A DNA stretch of 59,840 bases from Ignavibacteria bacterium. Its GTDB lineage: Bacteria > Bacteroidota > Ignavibacteria > Kapaibacteriales > UBA4661. Under the pieces are notes generated by a model. It searched no databases, was not told the DNA's origin, and worked only from the letters and a program-made list of their open reading frames with translations. The position numbers and the translations under genes are program-made. The DNA lies in contig JAAFIV010000029.1 in the NCBI GenBank assembly GCA_013298775.1, positions 1 through 59,840 of the forward strand. Direction: 5' to 3'. Positions 34,541 to 43,500 of this stretch are shown piece after piece (the stretch's first letter is position 1; the number at the start of each line of letters is the position of its first letter).

Positions 34541-36730
34541 TTAATACTTCATCACCTTGCGTGCTGCTTCGGCAATTTTATCAGCAGACAGCAAAATGTC
34601 CATTTCAAGCACCTTCGCAAAGCCAACGGGAATGTCTTTCGAGGCAACACGTCCAACGGGCGCGTCCAAGTATTCAAAACATTCTTCTTGGATGCTGGAG
34701 GAGATTTCGCCGCCAAAACCGCCTGTTTTGTAGTGTTCATGCGCTACCAGCGCGCGGTTGGTTTTCCGCACCGATGCAAATACCGCTTGTTTGTCCCACG
34801 GTGCGAGCGAGCGCAAATCAATCACTTCTGCGTCAATGCCTTCTTTCGAGATGGTTTCTGCGGCTTGCAAAGCGAGGTGAATCGCATTGCCGTAGGAAAC
34901 AATCGTCAAATCACGTCCTGCGCGGCGCGTCTTTGCTTTGCCGAAAGGAATCATGAAATCATCATCGGGAATGGAGGTTGATGTTGGGCGGAAATTGTAC
35001 AAGAATTTTGGCTCAATAAATACCGTGAGTCCCTTGGAACGAAGCGCGTGGCGCATAAGACCAACGGCATCATCGGCAAAGGCTGGACAAACCACACGTG
35101 CGCCCGGAAGGTGCGCAAACAGCGCGTCGAGGTTTTGCGAATGGTACAAGCCGCCTTGAATGTAGCCGCCGCTCGCAAGGCGAATCACCATGTTGGGCGA
35201 GTATTGACCTTTTGTGCGCCAGTATTCGTGCGTACATTCGATGTATGCTTCCATTGCGGGCCAGAAATAATCGGCGAATTCCGCGCCTTCGACCACCACG
35301 CGAATATCATCGCGGTAGCGGCAGAAACCATTCGCTGTGCCGACGATGAAATCCTCTGCAATCGGCGCATTAAAAATACGCTCATTGCCAAATTCCGTCA
35401 TCAAGCCCTTTGGAACGTTGAAAATACCTTGCTTTTCTTTGGAAGCAACGTCTTGTCCCCAGAGGAAAGTATTCGGATTGCGGCGGAATTCCGTGCGCAT
35501 ACCGTGATTGATGCCCTCGCGGAAGGTGATTTGCGGCGCGTTCGGGTCGCTCACAAAGGTATCATCGTGGTTGTAGCCGACGAGTGGCTCAGGGATAAGA
35601 AATTGCTCGTTTTCCGACGGGTCAGGCATGGGAAGCGGCTCGACGCGGTCGGCTGCAGCAAAGATGTCTTCGCGGTTTTGCGCTTCCATTGCCACAAGCT
35701 GCTCCTCAGTTGCGAAGCCTTTTTCCAAGATGGTTGCTCGCATTCTCGGAATCGGGTCGCGCGGGAGCATTTCGGCGATTTCTTCTTTGGTGCGATATAG
35801 GTCTTGATTATCGGAGTTGGAGTGCGAAAGCAAGCGGTCGCATTCGGCGTGAACCATTGCGGGACCTTTGCCAGAAAGCACGTATTTCTGCGCCTCTTGG
35901 AGTGCGCGGTAGGAAGCAAAGGGGTCGCGTCCGTCCACGTTGATAATAAGCAAATTGCCAAAACCTCTGAAGTTGTCGGAAATGCGTGTGTTCGCGCTTT
36001 GTTCGCGCACTGGCACGGAAATACCGAAACCGTTGTTTTGAATCACGTAAATCACGGGCAGTTTCTCGCGGCACGCGCCATTGACGGACTCGTAGAAATA
36101 GCCTTCGGAGCAAGCAGATTCGCCACCAGAGTAAATCACCAATTCATCGCCGTTGTATTTTTTAATTGCCCGCGCCGTTCCTGCTGCCATCTGCGAGTGA
36201 TTGCCTGTGAGCGCAGAGCGGTTCTGAATGCGAAGTGGGATTTTCGCAAAGTGATTCGACATATTCCGACCGCCGCTCGACACGTCCGCCGCTTTGCTGA
36301 GACCATTCATAATAATTTCGTCGGGCGAAATTCCCGCCGCCATACACGAGAGGAAATCGCGATAATACGGGTAGAAATAGTCTTTTGCAGGACGGAAAAT
36401 TTTCCCAATCGCAAGCTGAATACCTTCGTGTCCCGCGCAGGGAGCGTGGTACGACCAGCCTTTGGCGAGCTTCAAGTAATTTGCCGCTTTTTCGTCGAGC
36501 TTCCGCCCCAAGTGCATCATGCGATACCAATCCACGACGGTTGCTTTGTCGAAGCCCGTGGTATCGAAGGTATAGCCTTTTTCAAATTTCCCCGAAGCCG
36601 CATTCGCAGTGGCTTGCGGAGCAGAAGCACCATTTTTCGGCGACGCAGCACTACCATTTCCGTTGCCATTTTTTGCCGGAGGCACTTGTGCGGGCTTTTT
36701 CGCCGCAACAGGGGCGTTTTTCTTGGACAT
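34541..36730 (-). CDS. Fused 2-oxoacid dehydrogenase E1 alpha-beta (branched-chain type)
   Basis: 729 aa. The start at 36730 has aagga upstream. The first ~55 residues are a Lys/Ala/Pro/Asn-rich, probably disordered extension. Then comes E1-alpha, with thiamine diphosphate-binding elements SGGESACSEGYFYESVNGAC and PVIYVIQNNGFG, and E1-beta (GINHGMRTEF, NVPKGLMTEFGNERIFNAPI, HSQNLDALFAHLPGARVVCP, EHYKTGGFGGEI). The enzyme decarboxylates a 2-oxoacid, probably branched-chain (isovalerate-type), and passes the acyl group to E2, which is absent here. Fusion of alpha and beta in one chain is found in several bacteria. The frame is open a further 73 codons upstream through a 15-bp tandem repeat. Confidence 0.92.
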   Translation of the reverse strand: MSKKNAPVAAKKPAQVPPAKNGNGNGSAASPKNGASAPQATANAASGKFEKGYTFDTTGFDKATVVDWYRMMHLGRKLDEKAANYLKLAKGWSYHAPCAGHEGIQLAIGKIFRPAKDYFYPYYRDFLSCMAAGISPDEIIMNGLSKAADVSSGGRNMSNHFAKIPLRIQNRSALTGNHSQMAAGTARAIKKYNGDELVIYSGGESACSEGYFYESVNGACREKLPVIYVIQNNGFGISVPVREQSANTRISDNFRGFGNLLIINVDGRDPFASYRALQEAQKYVLSGKGPAMVHAECDRLLSHSNSDNQDLYRTKEEIAEMLPRDPIPRMRATILEKGFATEEQLVAMEAQNREDIFAAADRVEPLPMPDPSENEQFLIPEPLVGYNHDDTFVSDPNAPQITFREGINHGMRTEFRRNPNTFLWGQDVASKEKQGIFNVPKGLMTEFGNERIFNAPIAEDFIVGTANGFCRYRDDIRVVVEGAEFADYFWPAMEAYIECTHEYWRTKGQYSPNMVIRLASGGYIQGGLYHSQNLDALFAHLPGARVVCPAFADDAVGLMRHALRSKGLTVFIEPKFLYNFRPTSTSIPDDDFMIPFGKAKTRRAGRDLTIVSYGNAIHLALQAAETISKEGIDAEVIDLRSLAPWDKQAVFASVRKTNRALVAHEHYKTGGFGGEISSSIQEECFEYLDAPVGRVASKDIPVGFAKVLEMDILLSADKIAEAARKVMKY

Positions 36731-36791
36731 ACCGAAATCCTTAAAAAAAATTATGAAGAAAAAATTTGAAGAATTGCTTGGTAAACTGGGA

Positions 36792-36851
36792 TTCCTGAAC
36801 TTACGATTCCTGAACTTACGATTGCCGAACTTACGATTGCCGAACTGGGAT
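36792..36851. repeat. 15-bp tandem repeat, about four copies, ahead of E1 gene
   Basis: Units ttcctgaacttacga (two), ttgccgaacttacga and ttgccgaactgggat lie head to tail. On the minus strand they keep the frame open in front of the E1 gene and would encode FxNRK five-residue units if translated. The E1 ribosome site lies downstream of them, so they are probably untranslated. Confidence 0.85.
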
Positions 36852-36990
36852 TTTGTGGGATGTTTGGGATTACTGGGATTCTGGAATGTAGGTATTGAAC
36901 AATGCAACCTGATTGCTTGAGAGCTATTTTCATATCCAAAAAACATCACGAAAAAATCCCAGCAATCCCAAGAATCTCACAAAATCCCAG
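36845..36990. repeat. Palindromic element (gggatt/aatccc type)
   Basis: Bases 36845-36880 pair with 36955-36990 at about 32 of 36 positions. It sits between the E1 gene and the 240-aa gene and overlaps the tandem repeat. A further aatcccag occurs at 37031. No gene is seen in 36731-37110. Confidence 0.8.
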
Positions 36991-37110
36991 TCCAGGTTTT
37001 GGTCATGAACCAACGACATCCAACAACAAGAATCCCAGTCCGAAATTTACGCAAAAAGTTCATTCAGCGTAAGGGAAAATTTCATGCCTTGAATTACGAT
37101 ATTTCCTCTC

Positions 37111-37833
37111 TTACAAGGCTTTTTCAATCGCTGCTTGAATGGCAATGCGGTCGCTCACGCGGCGTGGTGCGTCCAGATACACGCTTTGCACGGTCAGCGT
37201 ATCCGCGTCTTTGCTGGCTTCGAGGGAATTTCCTGCGCGAATCATAACTTTTTTTACCGAAAGAAGCGCGGTGCGTCCTGTGTCGTAGCGCATGATTTCA
37301 CTCAGCGCATCGAAGAGTGCGGCAATTTCATCTTTCAAATTCAAATAGGTGCTGTTCCCTGCTGGAAGCGTGTCCCATTCAACATCGCATGCAAACTCGA
37401 TATTTTCCAGTTGTTTGAAATCTTCGAGATATTGTGCAATAAAGCGTTTTACATCCAATTTAGAAATGCTTTGCTGTTCGGCAGAAACCTCCGCAACCGC
37501 ACCACCACTGAGTTGTGCAGCCACAGTATGCGCATCCAAGACCGTAACGCCGATAATGAAACGCGCTTCGACATAGACCAAATCTTGATGCGGAAAACGG
37601 TACTCGCTGCGCGGTGAGTGCAATACGAGTGTTTCTTGATTCCGGTGCGAATCCAGCGCAATCACGTAGCCTTCAAGCGTTGCGCCACTGGAAAGATGCA
37701 CCTGTACAATCGGCAAAATTACTTTTCGCCCTTGATTAAATTGCATCCGCACTTCCGCAAGGTCGCTTAAAATCGAACGTACCGAGCGGACGGGAATTTT
37801 CGCCAGCGTGGAGTTCCATTCATTGCTGCTCAT
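37111..37833 (-). CDS. Uncharacterised protein, second gene of a co-translated pair
   Basis: 240 aa, no signal peptide or membrane segment. Residues ~38-105 look like a small beta-barrel with an Sm-like rhythm (PIVQVHLSSGATLEGYVIAL ... YRFPHQDLVYVEA), an inference by eye only. The C-terminal half has VEWDTLP, a helical stretch and DTGRTALLSVKKVMIRAG, which parallels LDWDSMPE and DDIGKNALRDRVQSILFVN in the upstream partner. Its ATG overlaps the partner's TGA (ATGA), so translation is probably coupled. Function unknown; I recognise no family. Confidence 0.72.
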   Translation of the reverse strand: MSSNEWNSTLAKIPVRSVRSILSDLAEVRMQFNQGRKVILPIVQVHLSSGATLEGYVIALDSHRNQETLVLHSPRSEYRFPHQDLVYVEARFIIGVTVLDAHTVAAQLSGGAVAEVSAEQQSISKLDVKRFIAQYLEDFKQLENIEFACDVEWDTLPAGNSTYLNLKDEIAALFDALSEIMRYDTGRTALLSVKKVMIRAGNSLEASKDADTLTVQSVYLDAPRRVSDRIAIQAAIEKAL

Positions 37834-38252
37834 AGCAAATCCTCAATTAGTTTTTGAAATTCATTGTTGTAATTATCGTAGTATTCCGAACTGTAACTGC
37901 CCCACCCACAGTGGATTTCCAAACATCCGTTGTTGATGAGCGTTTTTCTGCCGCCAGTGTCCCCGCCGGTTTTGTTGTAATTGACAAAGAGAATAGATTG
38001 TACGCGGTCTCGGAGCGCATTTTTCCCAATATCATCCACGACGATAGCTTGCATCACTTTCACAACGAGTGCGAAGCTGTATTCGTAGTCGTTTTTCAAG
38101 AATCCCTCAATTGGGTCTTCCAATTCTGGCATCGAATCCCAATCCAGATTCATCGGAATATGCCAGCCGATTGCAGCATCCAACTCCGCTTGGTACTTGG
38201 GCTGCGCGACGGTTTTTATTTCATTCAAGGCGCGTTTTTCTCGTAGTCCCAT
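37830..38252 (-). CDS. Uncharacterised protein, first gene of a co-translated pair
   Basis: 140 aa, soluble, acidic, starting MGLREKRALNEIKT. It carries LDWDSMPE near residue 37 and DDIGKNALRDRVQSILFVN, then a Gly-rich turn and a Tyr/Asn/acidic tail ending FQKLIEDLL. The order of features resembles the C-terminal half of its 240-aa partner, so the two may share a domain. No family recognised. It is preceded by a 144-bp gap (38253-38396) holding only a 15-bp near-tandem duplication. Confidence 0.68.
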   Translation of the reverse strand: MGLREKRALNEIKTVAQPKYQAELDAAIGWHIPMNLDWDSMPELEDPIEGFLKNDYEYSFALVVKVMQAIVVDDIGKNALRDRVQSILFVNYNKTGGDTGGRKTLINNGCLEIHCGWGSYSSEYYDNYNNEFQKLIEDLL

Positions 38253-38345
38253 TGCAACATCATAAAAAATGACACAAACAAAATTTTCAGCTCAGAACTT
38301 ACGACACAGAACTCGTTTAATCAAGAAATTTTTGCGTCAAAACAG

Positions 38346-38375
38346 AAGGTTTGCGCCAAAAAGGTTTGCATCAAA
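38346..38375. repeat. 15-bp imperfect tandem duplication
   Basis: aaggtttgcgccaaa followed by aaggtttgcatcaaa, 13 of 15 identical, between the co-translated pair and the kinase gene. Confidence 0.65.
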
Positions 38376-38396
38376 AGAGAAAAAAAACCTCAGAAG

Positions 38397-40451
38397 TCAT
38401 TGCGCCGAATTATGCTGTGGAAATTCGAGAATAAACGTCGCGCCATTGCCGTACTCGGACTCGCACCAAAGGTGTGCATGCATACTGTCTGCCAATTTTT
38501 TTACGATGGACAAGCCTAACCCCGTTGAGCTTTCACCTGCTGTTGGGCGAGCAGACAGGCGGGCAAATTTACCGAACATCTGCTGCTTGTCTTTTTCAGT
38601 AAAGCCTTGTCCCGTGTCTTGCACGGCAATATGCACGAGAGAGTTATGCTCTGAAACCCGCACCACTACTGAACCTTTGAGCGGAGTGTACTTTATGGCA
38701 TTAGAAAGGAGATTATCCATAATATGCCGAAACGCTGTTTCATCTGCCCAGAACCACGTATTTGTGGGCTGTGCAAGCTCAAGTTCGAGCGTCAGCGAAA
38801 TGCTCTTTGCTGCGGCGGCAAGGGAATGTGCCTCAATAATATCATGCAGAATAGTTGAGAGAATTGGCTCAGGGACAAGTTTCCACGCGCCTTGTTCGAG
38901 TTTGTTAATATCAAGCAAATTCCCAACAATTGATAGCATTTGATTTGTCGCAGAGCGCACGGATGCAGCATAGTGCGCAATTTTTTCCATTTTCCCTGCT
39001 TTCAAGGACTCCGTGATAAGGTCGGTGGTGAGGTATATCGCCGAAAGCGGATTTTTTAGGTCATGAACGGCAATTCCCAAAAACTCATTCTTCTCTTCGT
39101 TCAAGGCGTGGAGCTTGATATTTTGCTCGTGCAACAAGGTATTTGCTTCTTGAATATCGGAGGATTGCTTTTCAATAATGGCTTGTTTACTGAGGAGCAG
39201 AGCTTCTGCACGCCGCGCACGACGATACAACAACCAAAACCACACCGCAGAGACCAGTATCAATGCGCTTCCCAGAAACGAAGCGTACAAGAGCAGTCGC
39301 TCACGGTGACTTTCGGCGCGGCTTCTTTCCAGCGCGTGTTGTGTGTTGGCAAGGTCGAAACGGGCTTGCATTTCAGCAATTGCATTGGTGCGGTCATTGG
39401 CAAATACGGTATCTTTCAGTTGAAACGCCAGTGTTTGTGCGCGATACGCCTCGTCGAATTGCCTAAGCGCAGCGTGTGTTTCGGCAAGTGTGGTGTACAA
39501 ATACATACGGATATGCCGCGCATTTCCTCGCACAGCCTCACGCTCCGCCTCGCGTAAATACGGCAAACTCTCCACAGGACGCTGTAAGATATTAAGGGTC
39601 GTTGCAATATCAATCAGCGTTTCCACGATATGCGGCGAAGGCGGTAGAAGCCGCTCCATTGCTAATGCTTTAAGGTGATATTCAAGAGAGCGCGTGTAGT
39701 CTTTTTTGTCGCTATACACCGCGCCCATGATATTGGTATTGATGCTCACACGGGTCATATTTCCTGCCTCGCGAAACAACCGCGCACCTTCGGATAAGTC
39801 CTGTAAAGCTCGGTCGTAGTCGCCGTACAAGCGGCGAAAAACCTGCGCTCGGCTGGAGATGTTATACGCAATCCGTTCTTTATCGCCCAATTCTTCTGCG
39901 ATTGCAATGGATTGATTGTAGCATTCCATCGCTTTTTCATACCTTGCCGTGCGCAAATGCACATTCCCAATATGCGTGTACACCCGCGCCACTTCTTGCT
40001 TTGCACCAAGCTCTTGAAAATGCGTTGCGGCATCGGTAAAATGGCGAAATGCGTTGTCGTACAAATTTTGGAACCAGAAATAGATTCCCAAACTGAGCGA
40101 GGCGTATGCTTTCCCACGCTTAAAATCCAGTATTTGTGCTATGCTCAAGGCTTTTTCGCTATACGCTTTCGCTTTTTCAGGAAAAACAGGAGCGTATTCA
40201 ATAGCAAGTTCGGAAAGCACCAAAGAGCGCGTAGAATCCTGTGTTGCAGGTAAAGTGGCAAGAACCTGTTCCAAACTATCTGCCCGTACATTCCGCATGG
40301 ATGCTTGCTCTCGTACAGGGGAAGATTGTGCAAGGAGATGGTTTGGACATATCAGAATACCCACACAGTACATTATTCCACAAGCCGCAACATGAGGAAT
40401 GAAGCGGCTTACAAGAAAATATATTGCTGTAAATATCCTGTGTGCAATCAT
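38397..40451 (-). CDS. TPR-containing sensor histidine kinase
   Basis: 684 aa, paralogue of the kinases at 11220 and 48076. A hydrophobic N-terminus precedes TPR repeats (ARVYTHIGNVHLRTARYEKA, RVSINTNIMGAVYSDKKDYT). One membrane segment (LLYASFLGSALILVSAVWFW), a coiled coil, HisKA with His463 in AVHDLKNPL, and HATPase motifs (IMDNLLSNAIKYT, DTGQGF, STGLGLSIVKKL) follow. No response regulator is adjacent, so it is an orphan unless it uses the regulator at 47317. The sensed signal is unknown. Confidence 0.92.
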   Translation of the reverse strand: MIAHRIFTAIYFLVSRFIPHVAACGIMYCVGILICPNHLLAQSSPVREQASMRNVRADSLEQVLATLPATQDSTRSLVLSELAIEYAPVFPEKAKAYSEKALSIAQILDFKRGKAYASLSLGIYFWFQNLYDNAFRHFTDAATHFQELGAKQEVARVYTHIGNVHLRTARYEKAMECYNQSIAIAEELGDKERIAYNISSRAQVFRRLYGDYDRALQDLSEGARLFREAGNMTRVSINTNIMGAVYSDKKDYTRSLEYHLKALAMERLLPPSPHIVETLIDIATTLNILQRPVESLPYLREAEREAVRGNARHIRMYLYTTLAETHAALRQFDEAYRAQTLAFQLKDTVFANDRTNAIAEMQARFDLANTQHALERSRAESHRERLLLYASFLGSALILVSAVWFWLLYRRARRAEALLLSKQAIIEKQSSDIQEANTLLHEQNIKLHALNEEKNEFLGIAVHDLKNPLSAIYLTTDLITESLKAGKMEKIAHYAASVRSATNQMLSIVGNLLDINKLEQGAWKLVPEPILSTILHDIIEAHSLAAAAKSISLTLELELAQPTNTWFWADETAFRHIMDNLLSNAIKYTPLKGSVVVRVSEHNSLVHIAVQDTGQGFTEKDKQQMFGKFARLSARPTAGESSTGLGLSIVKKLADSMHAHLWCESEYGNGATFILEFPQHNSAQ

Positions 40452-40579
40452 AAGAGAGAGCGAATTATGTAGGTGATACCAAATGATGTTACAATTGTGC
40501 GTAACTACTCTTTGGCAGCATGGAGCCTCCTATCTGCGCCGTTTGTCAGCGTCCGACATATTCTCAATACAAACAATCA

Positions 40580-43500
40580 TCACTTCTGAACCCGTACCAC
40601 TACGCCTTCTGAATGGCTCGAAAACTCCGGCGCGTACATGGATTGAATCGTCGTGATGCCATTCTGGAACGTACCTTCGTGCGTTACGCGGAGCGCGTAC
40701 TCGAACACCCAGACACCGCGCGGCAACCAGCCGATGAAGAAATTCGCCGACGCATCGCGCATGGTTTCGTAGTAGCCTAAGCCATTTTGATAGCGGTAAC
40801 CAGAAAGTGTTGTAACAGGCTCCAAACCCGCACCACGCATATCTTTCAGGTGAATATATTCCATTTCGCGGTCGGAGCGCAATTCCACACGCACTTTCAC
40901 GAGGTCGCCCACGCGAAGCGAGGTTTTATCGGTGATTGACTCTAGTTCCAATCCTTTTGCGGTCGTGTTTTGGCGATAGAGTTTTTTATCCAGTTGCAAC
41001 GGCGTTTTTGCGGGCGTGATTTTATTCAACTGCTCGAAGTACTGCCAATACACGCCGCCCCACGCAATGCCCGCATCGCTTTTGGTAACAGTGATATTGC
41101 CCATATCGGGCGTAATTTCACCCTTGCCAAACGACACTTTGTAATAGCCAGTACCCGCTTCAATGCTTGCTCCCTGCGCCGCAATTGCTTTTTGGTCAAT
41201 AACAGTTTTACCAAGTTTTACCTCGACAATTTTTGACGATTCCAGCCAATCCGCACCACGCAGAAGCAGCGCGTAACAGGCTTCAGCAGTGGCTTTGGTG
41301 GTTTTCCAGTCTTGCGTTTGCTTTTGTTTTATGAGCCAAATTTTCATTTCCTCGACTTCCGCCAAAGCCGCATCTATTCTGGCTTTGTCATCTTCGTTTG
41401 CAGCAAGTTCTCCAAAGGCTTCGATAGCGAGTGCTTGCGTTTCCACAGGTGCTTGATACCACCACCAGCCACTTCCACTAAAATCCTGCTTCCAATACAT
41501 TCCCATTTCATCGGACTTCAGCGCACGCTCACGCAAAGACTTCAGAATCAGCGCAGAAGCCGCATTCAGACGAGCTTTTGCCGTATTTTTTGCACTGCTG
41601 TTTGGAGTGAATCGCTGCAAAGCAAGCGCAATCATGCACTGTTCCATCATAGAGTGTTGCGTCCAGTATTCTATCGCTTGTTTTGTCCAAAAGTCGAAGG
41701 CTTCTCGCGTACCGCTTGGAATGGGCTTTTCGGCAAAAAAACTGCGGGCGTACAAGTATTGAATAGCATCGGAGCTAAGATAATCACTTTTCGGTGAAAA
41801 GCCTCGCCGTTCCTTGAGTTTACGGTATTCCTCCGCAATTTCTCGGTCAATAAAATCAACGCCGCGCTGGGCAATTTGTTCCAATGCAACTCGCTCTTGT
41901 ACTAATTCCCCAAAAGCCGCATTGTTGCTGGCATTACCAACATCACCTACAACACCCAATCGTTTCAAATGTCCAATACCTGACACTAGGTACTGCGTGA
42001 TAAAACGGCTTGGCTGCATACCCGGAAACCACGTAAATCCGCCATCGGGGAGTTGTCGCTCGGTCAATTTTTTCTGTGCTGTGGCAAACTCGCCGCGCAT
42101 CTTATTGAGGTCGAAAAGCAAGCCTACACGACGCTTCCGCTCGGTTTCGTCATTTGCATTCATCACCCACGGGGTTTCTTCCAGGAGCAAGGCTTTCAAT
42201 TCTTGATTCTTTTCCAAGTTCGACAAAAGAGATTCCTTTGTGCCACGCCATGCCTCAAACACCGCTTTAATTCTGGGTTTGGAGTTTGCAAGGTGCGTTG
42301 CAATTGCATTCGAGTACATTCTATTCCACAACTGCTCGGTGCATTCGTAAGGATATTCCATCATCATCGGCAAGGCTTGAATGGCGTACCATGCGGGATT
42401 GCTCGTCATTTCCAGCGTCAGGCGTTGATGGCGGAGCGTCGAGGATTTCTGCGCTTCGGCGAGCTTTTTCCATTCAAAGATTTTTGTGGAATTGCCGCGA
42501 ATATTGAGGGGAAGCGTCTCGGTTACCAGCATTCGGTTCGCAAGCACGGGCAAGGCAGCTTCTTCGCCGTCGGAGAAATCGCCATTCTCGCCTGAGGCTT
42601 TTGCAACAATGCGATAGACAACAGCCTGCAAACCTTCGGGAACTGTCAATGACCACGCCACGACGCTGCTTTGCGCGGCTTCGGCAGTGAAATTTTGCTG
42701 TTTGAAACCAAGCGAAAGTTCTTGCATGGTGAGCGCATCAAAAAGTTTTAGCTCTGCCGTGCCGCGTATTTGCTTGCTTGTGAGGTTTGCGATTTTCACC
42801 GGCAGTGTGATTGCGTCGCCTTCGCGGAGAAAACGCGGCATATTCGGAAGCAACATCAGTTCTTTTTGCGTGATGGTTTCCGCTTCAAGCGCACCCGATT
42901 TCATATCGGGCGTGTGCGCAAAGGCAAGCATTCGCCAGCGTGTCAGTGCCTCTGGCATGGTGAATTTCAACACAATTTCGCCCTTGTCGTTCGTCTGCAT
43001 TTGCGGCATAAAAAAGGCAGTCTCGTTCAAATTGGTACGAGCTTGTACGCCAGAGAGGTCGGCGGGTTTGCCTGTTTGTGCGGGTTCTTGTCGGTGTAGT
43101 TCGCCGCCTTCTGCATCCTTGTCTTGTTCGTTCAAGGAGTCGCTTTTTTTCATGCTTCCTGCGGGAGCGGCTGCCGATGGCGGCGGTGGCGGTGCGGCAG
43201 ACCGCAGAGATTGCATGTCGAGCTGTCCGTCTGATAGCGAGGTCTCGGCAGCCTCAAGCGAATACCCTGCTGGTGCGCTTTTGCTACGCATCATGGCTCG
43301 GCGTGGATAATTGCCATTGCCGCCCCCGCCGAAATTATACAGAGCGCGATGCAGAGTTTCTAATTGCAATGCGGGATAACTGCGCCCTGCGCCCGGAATG
43401 TACTCATTCCAAGCAAAATCGCGGGCTTCAGAGCTGCTCACGCCAAAGGTTGCGCACGCTAAATACCGCGAAGCAGAAAACGATTGCCATGCAAACGGCT

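Noticed and set aside
35804-36769. Plus-strand open frame of 321 codons
   Set aside because: It lies opposite the well-recognised E1 gene and encodes no recognisable domain.
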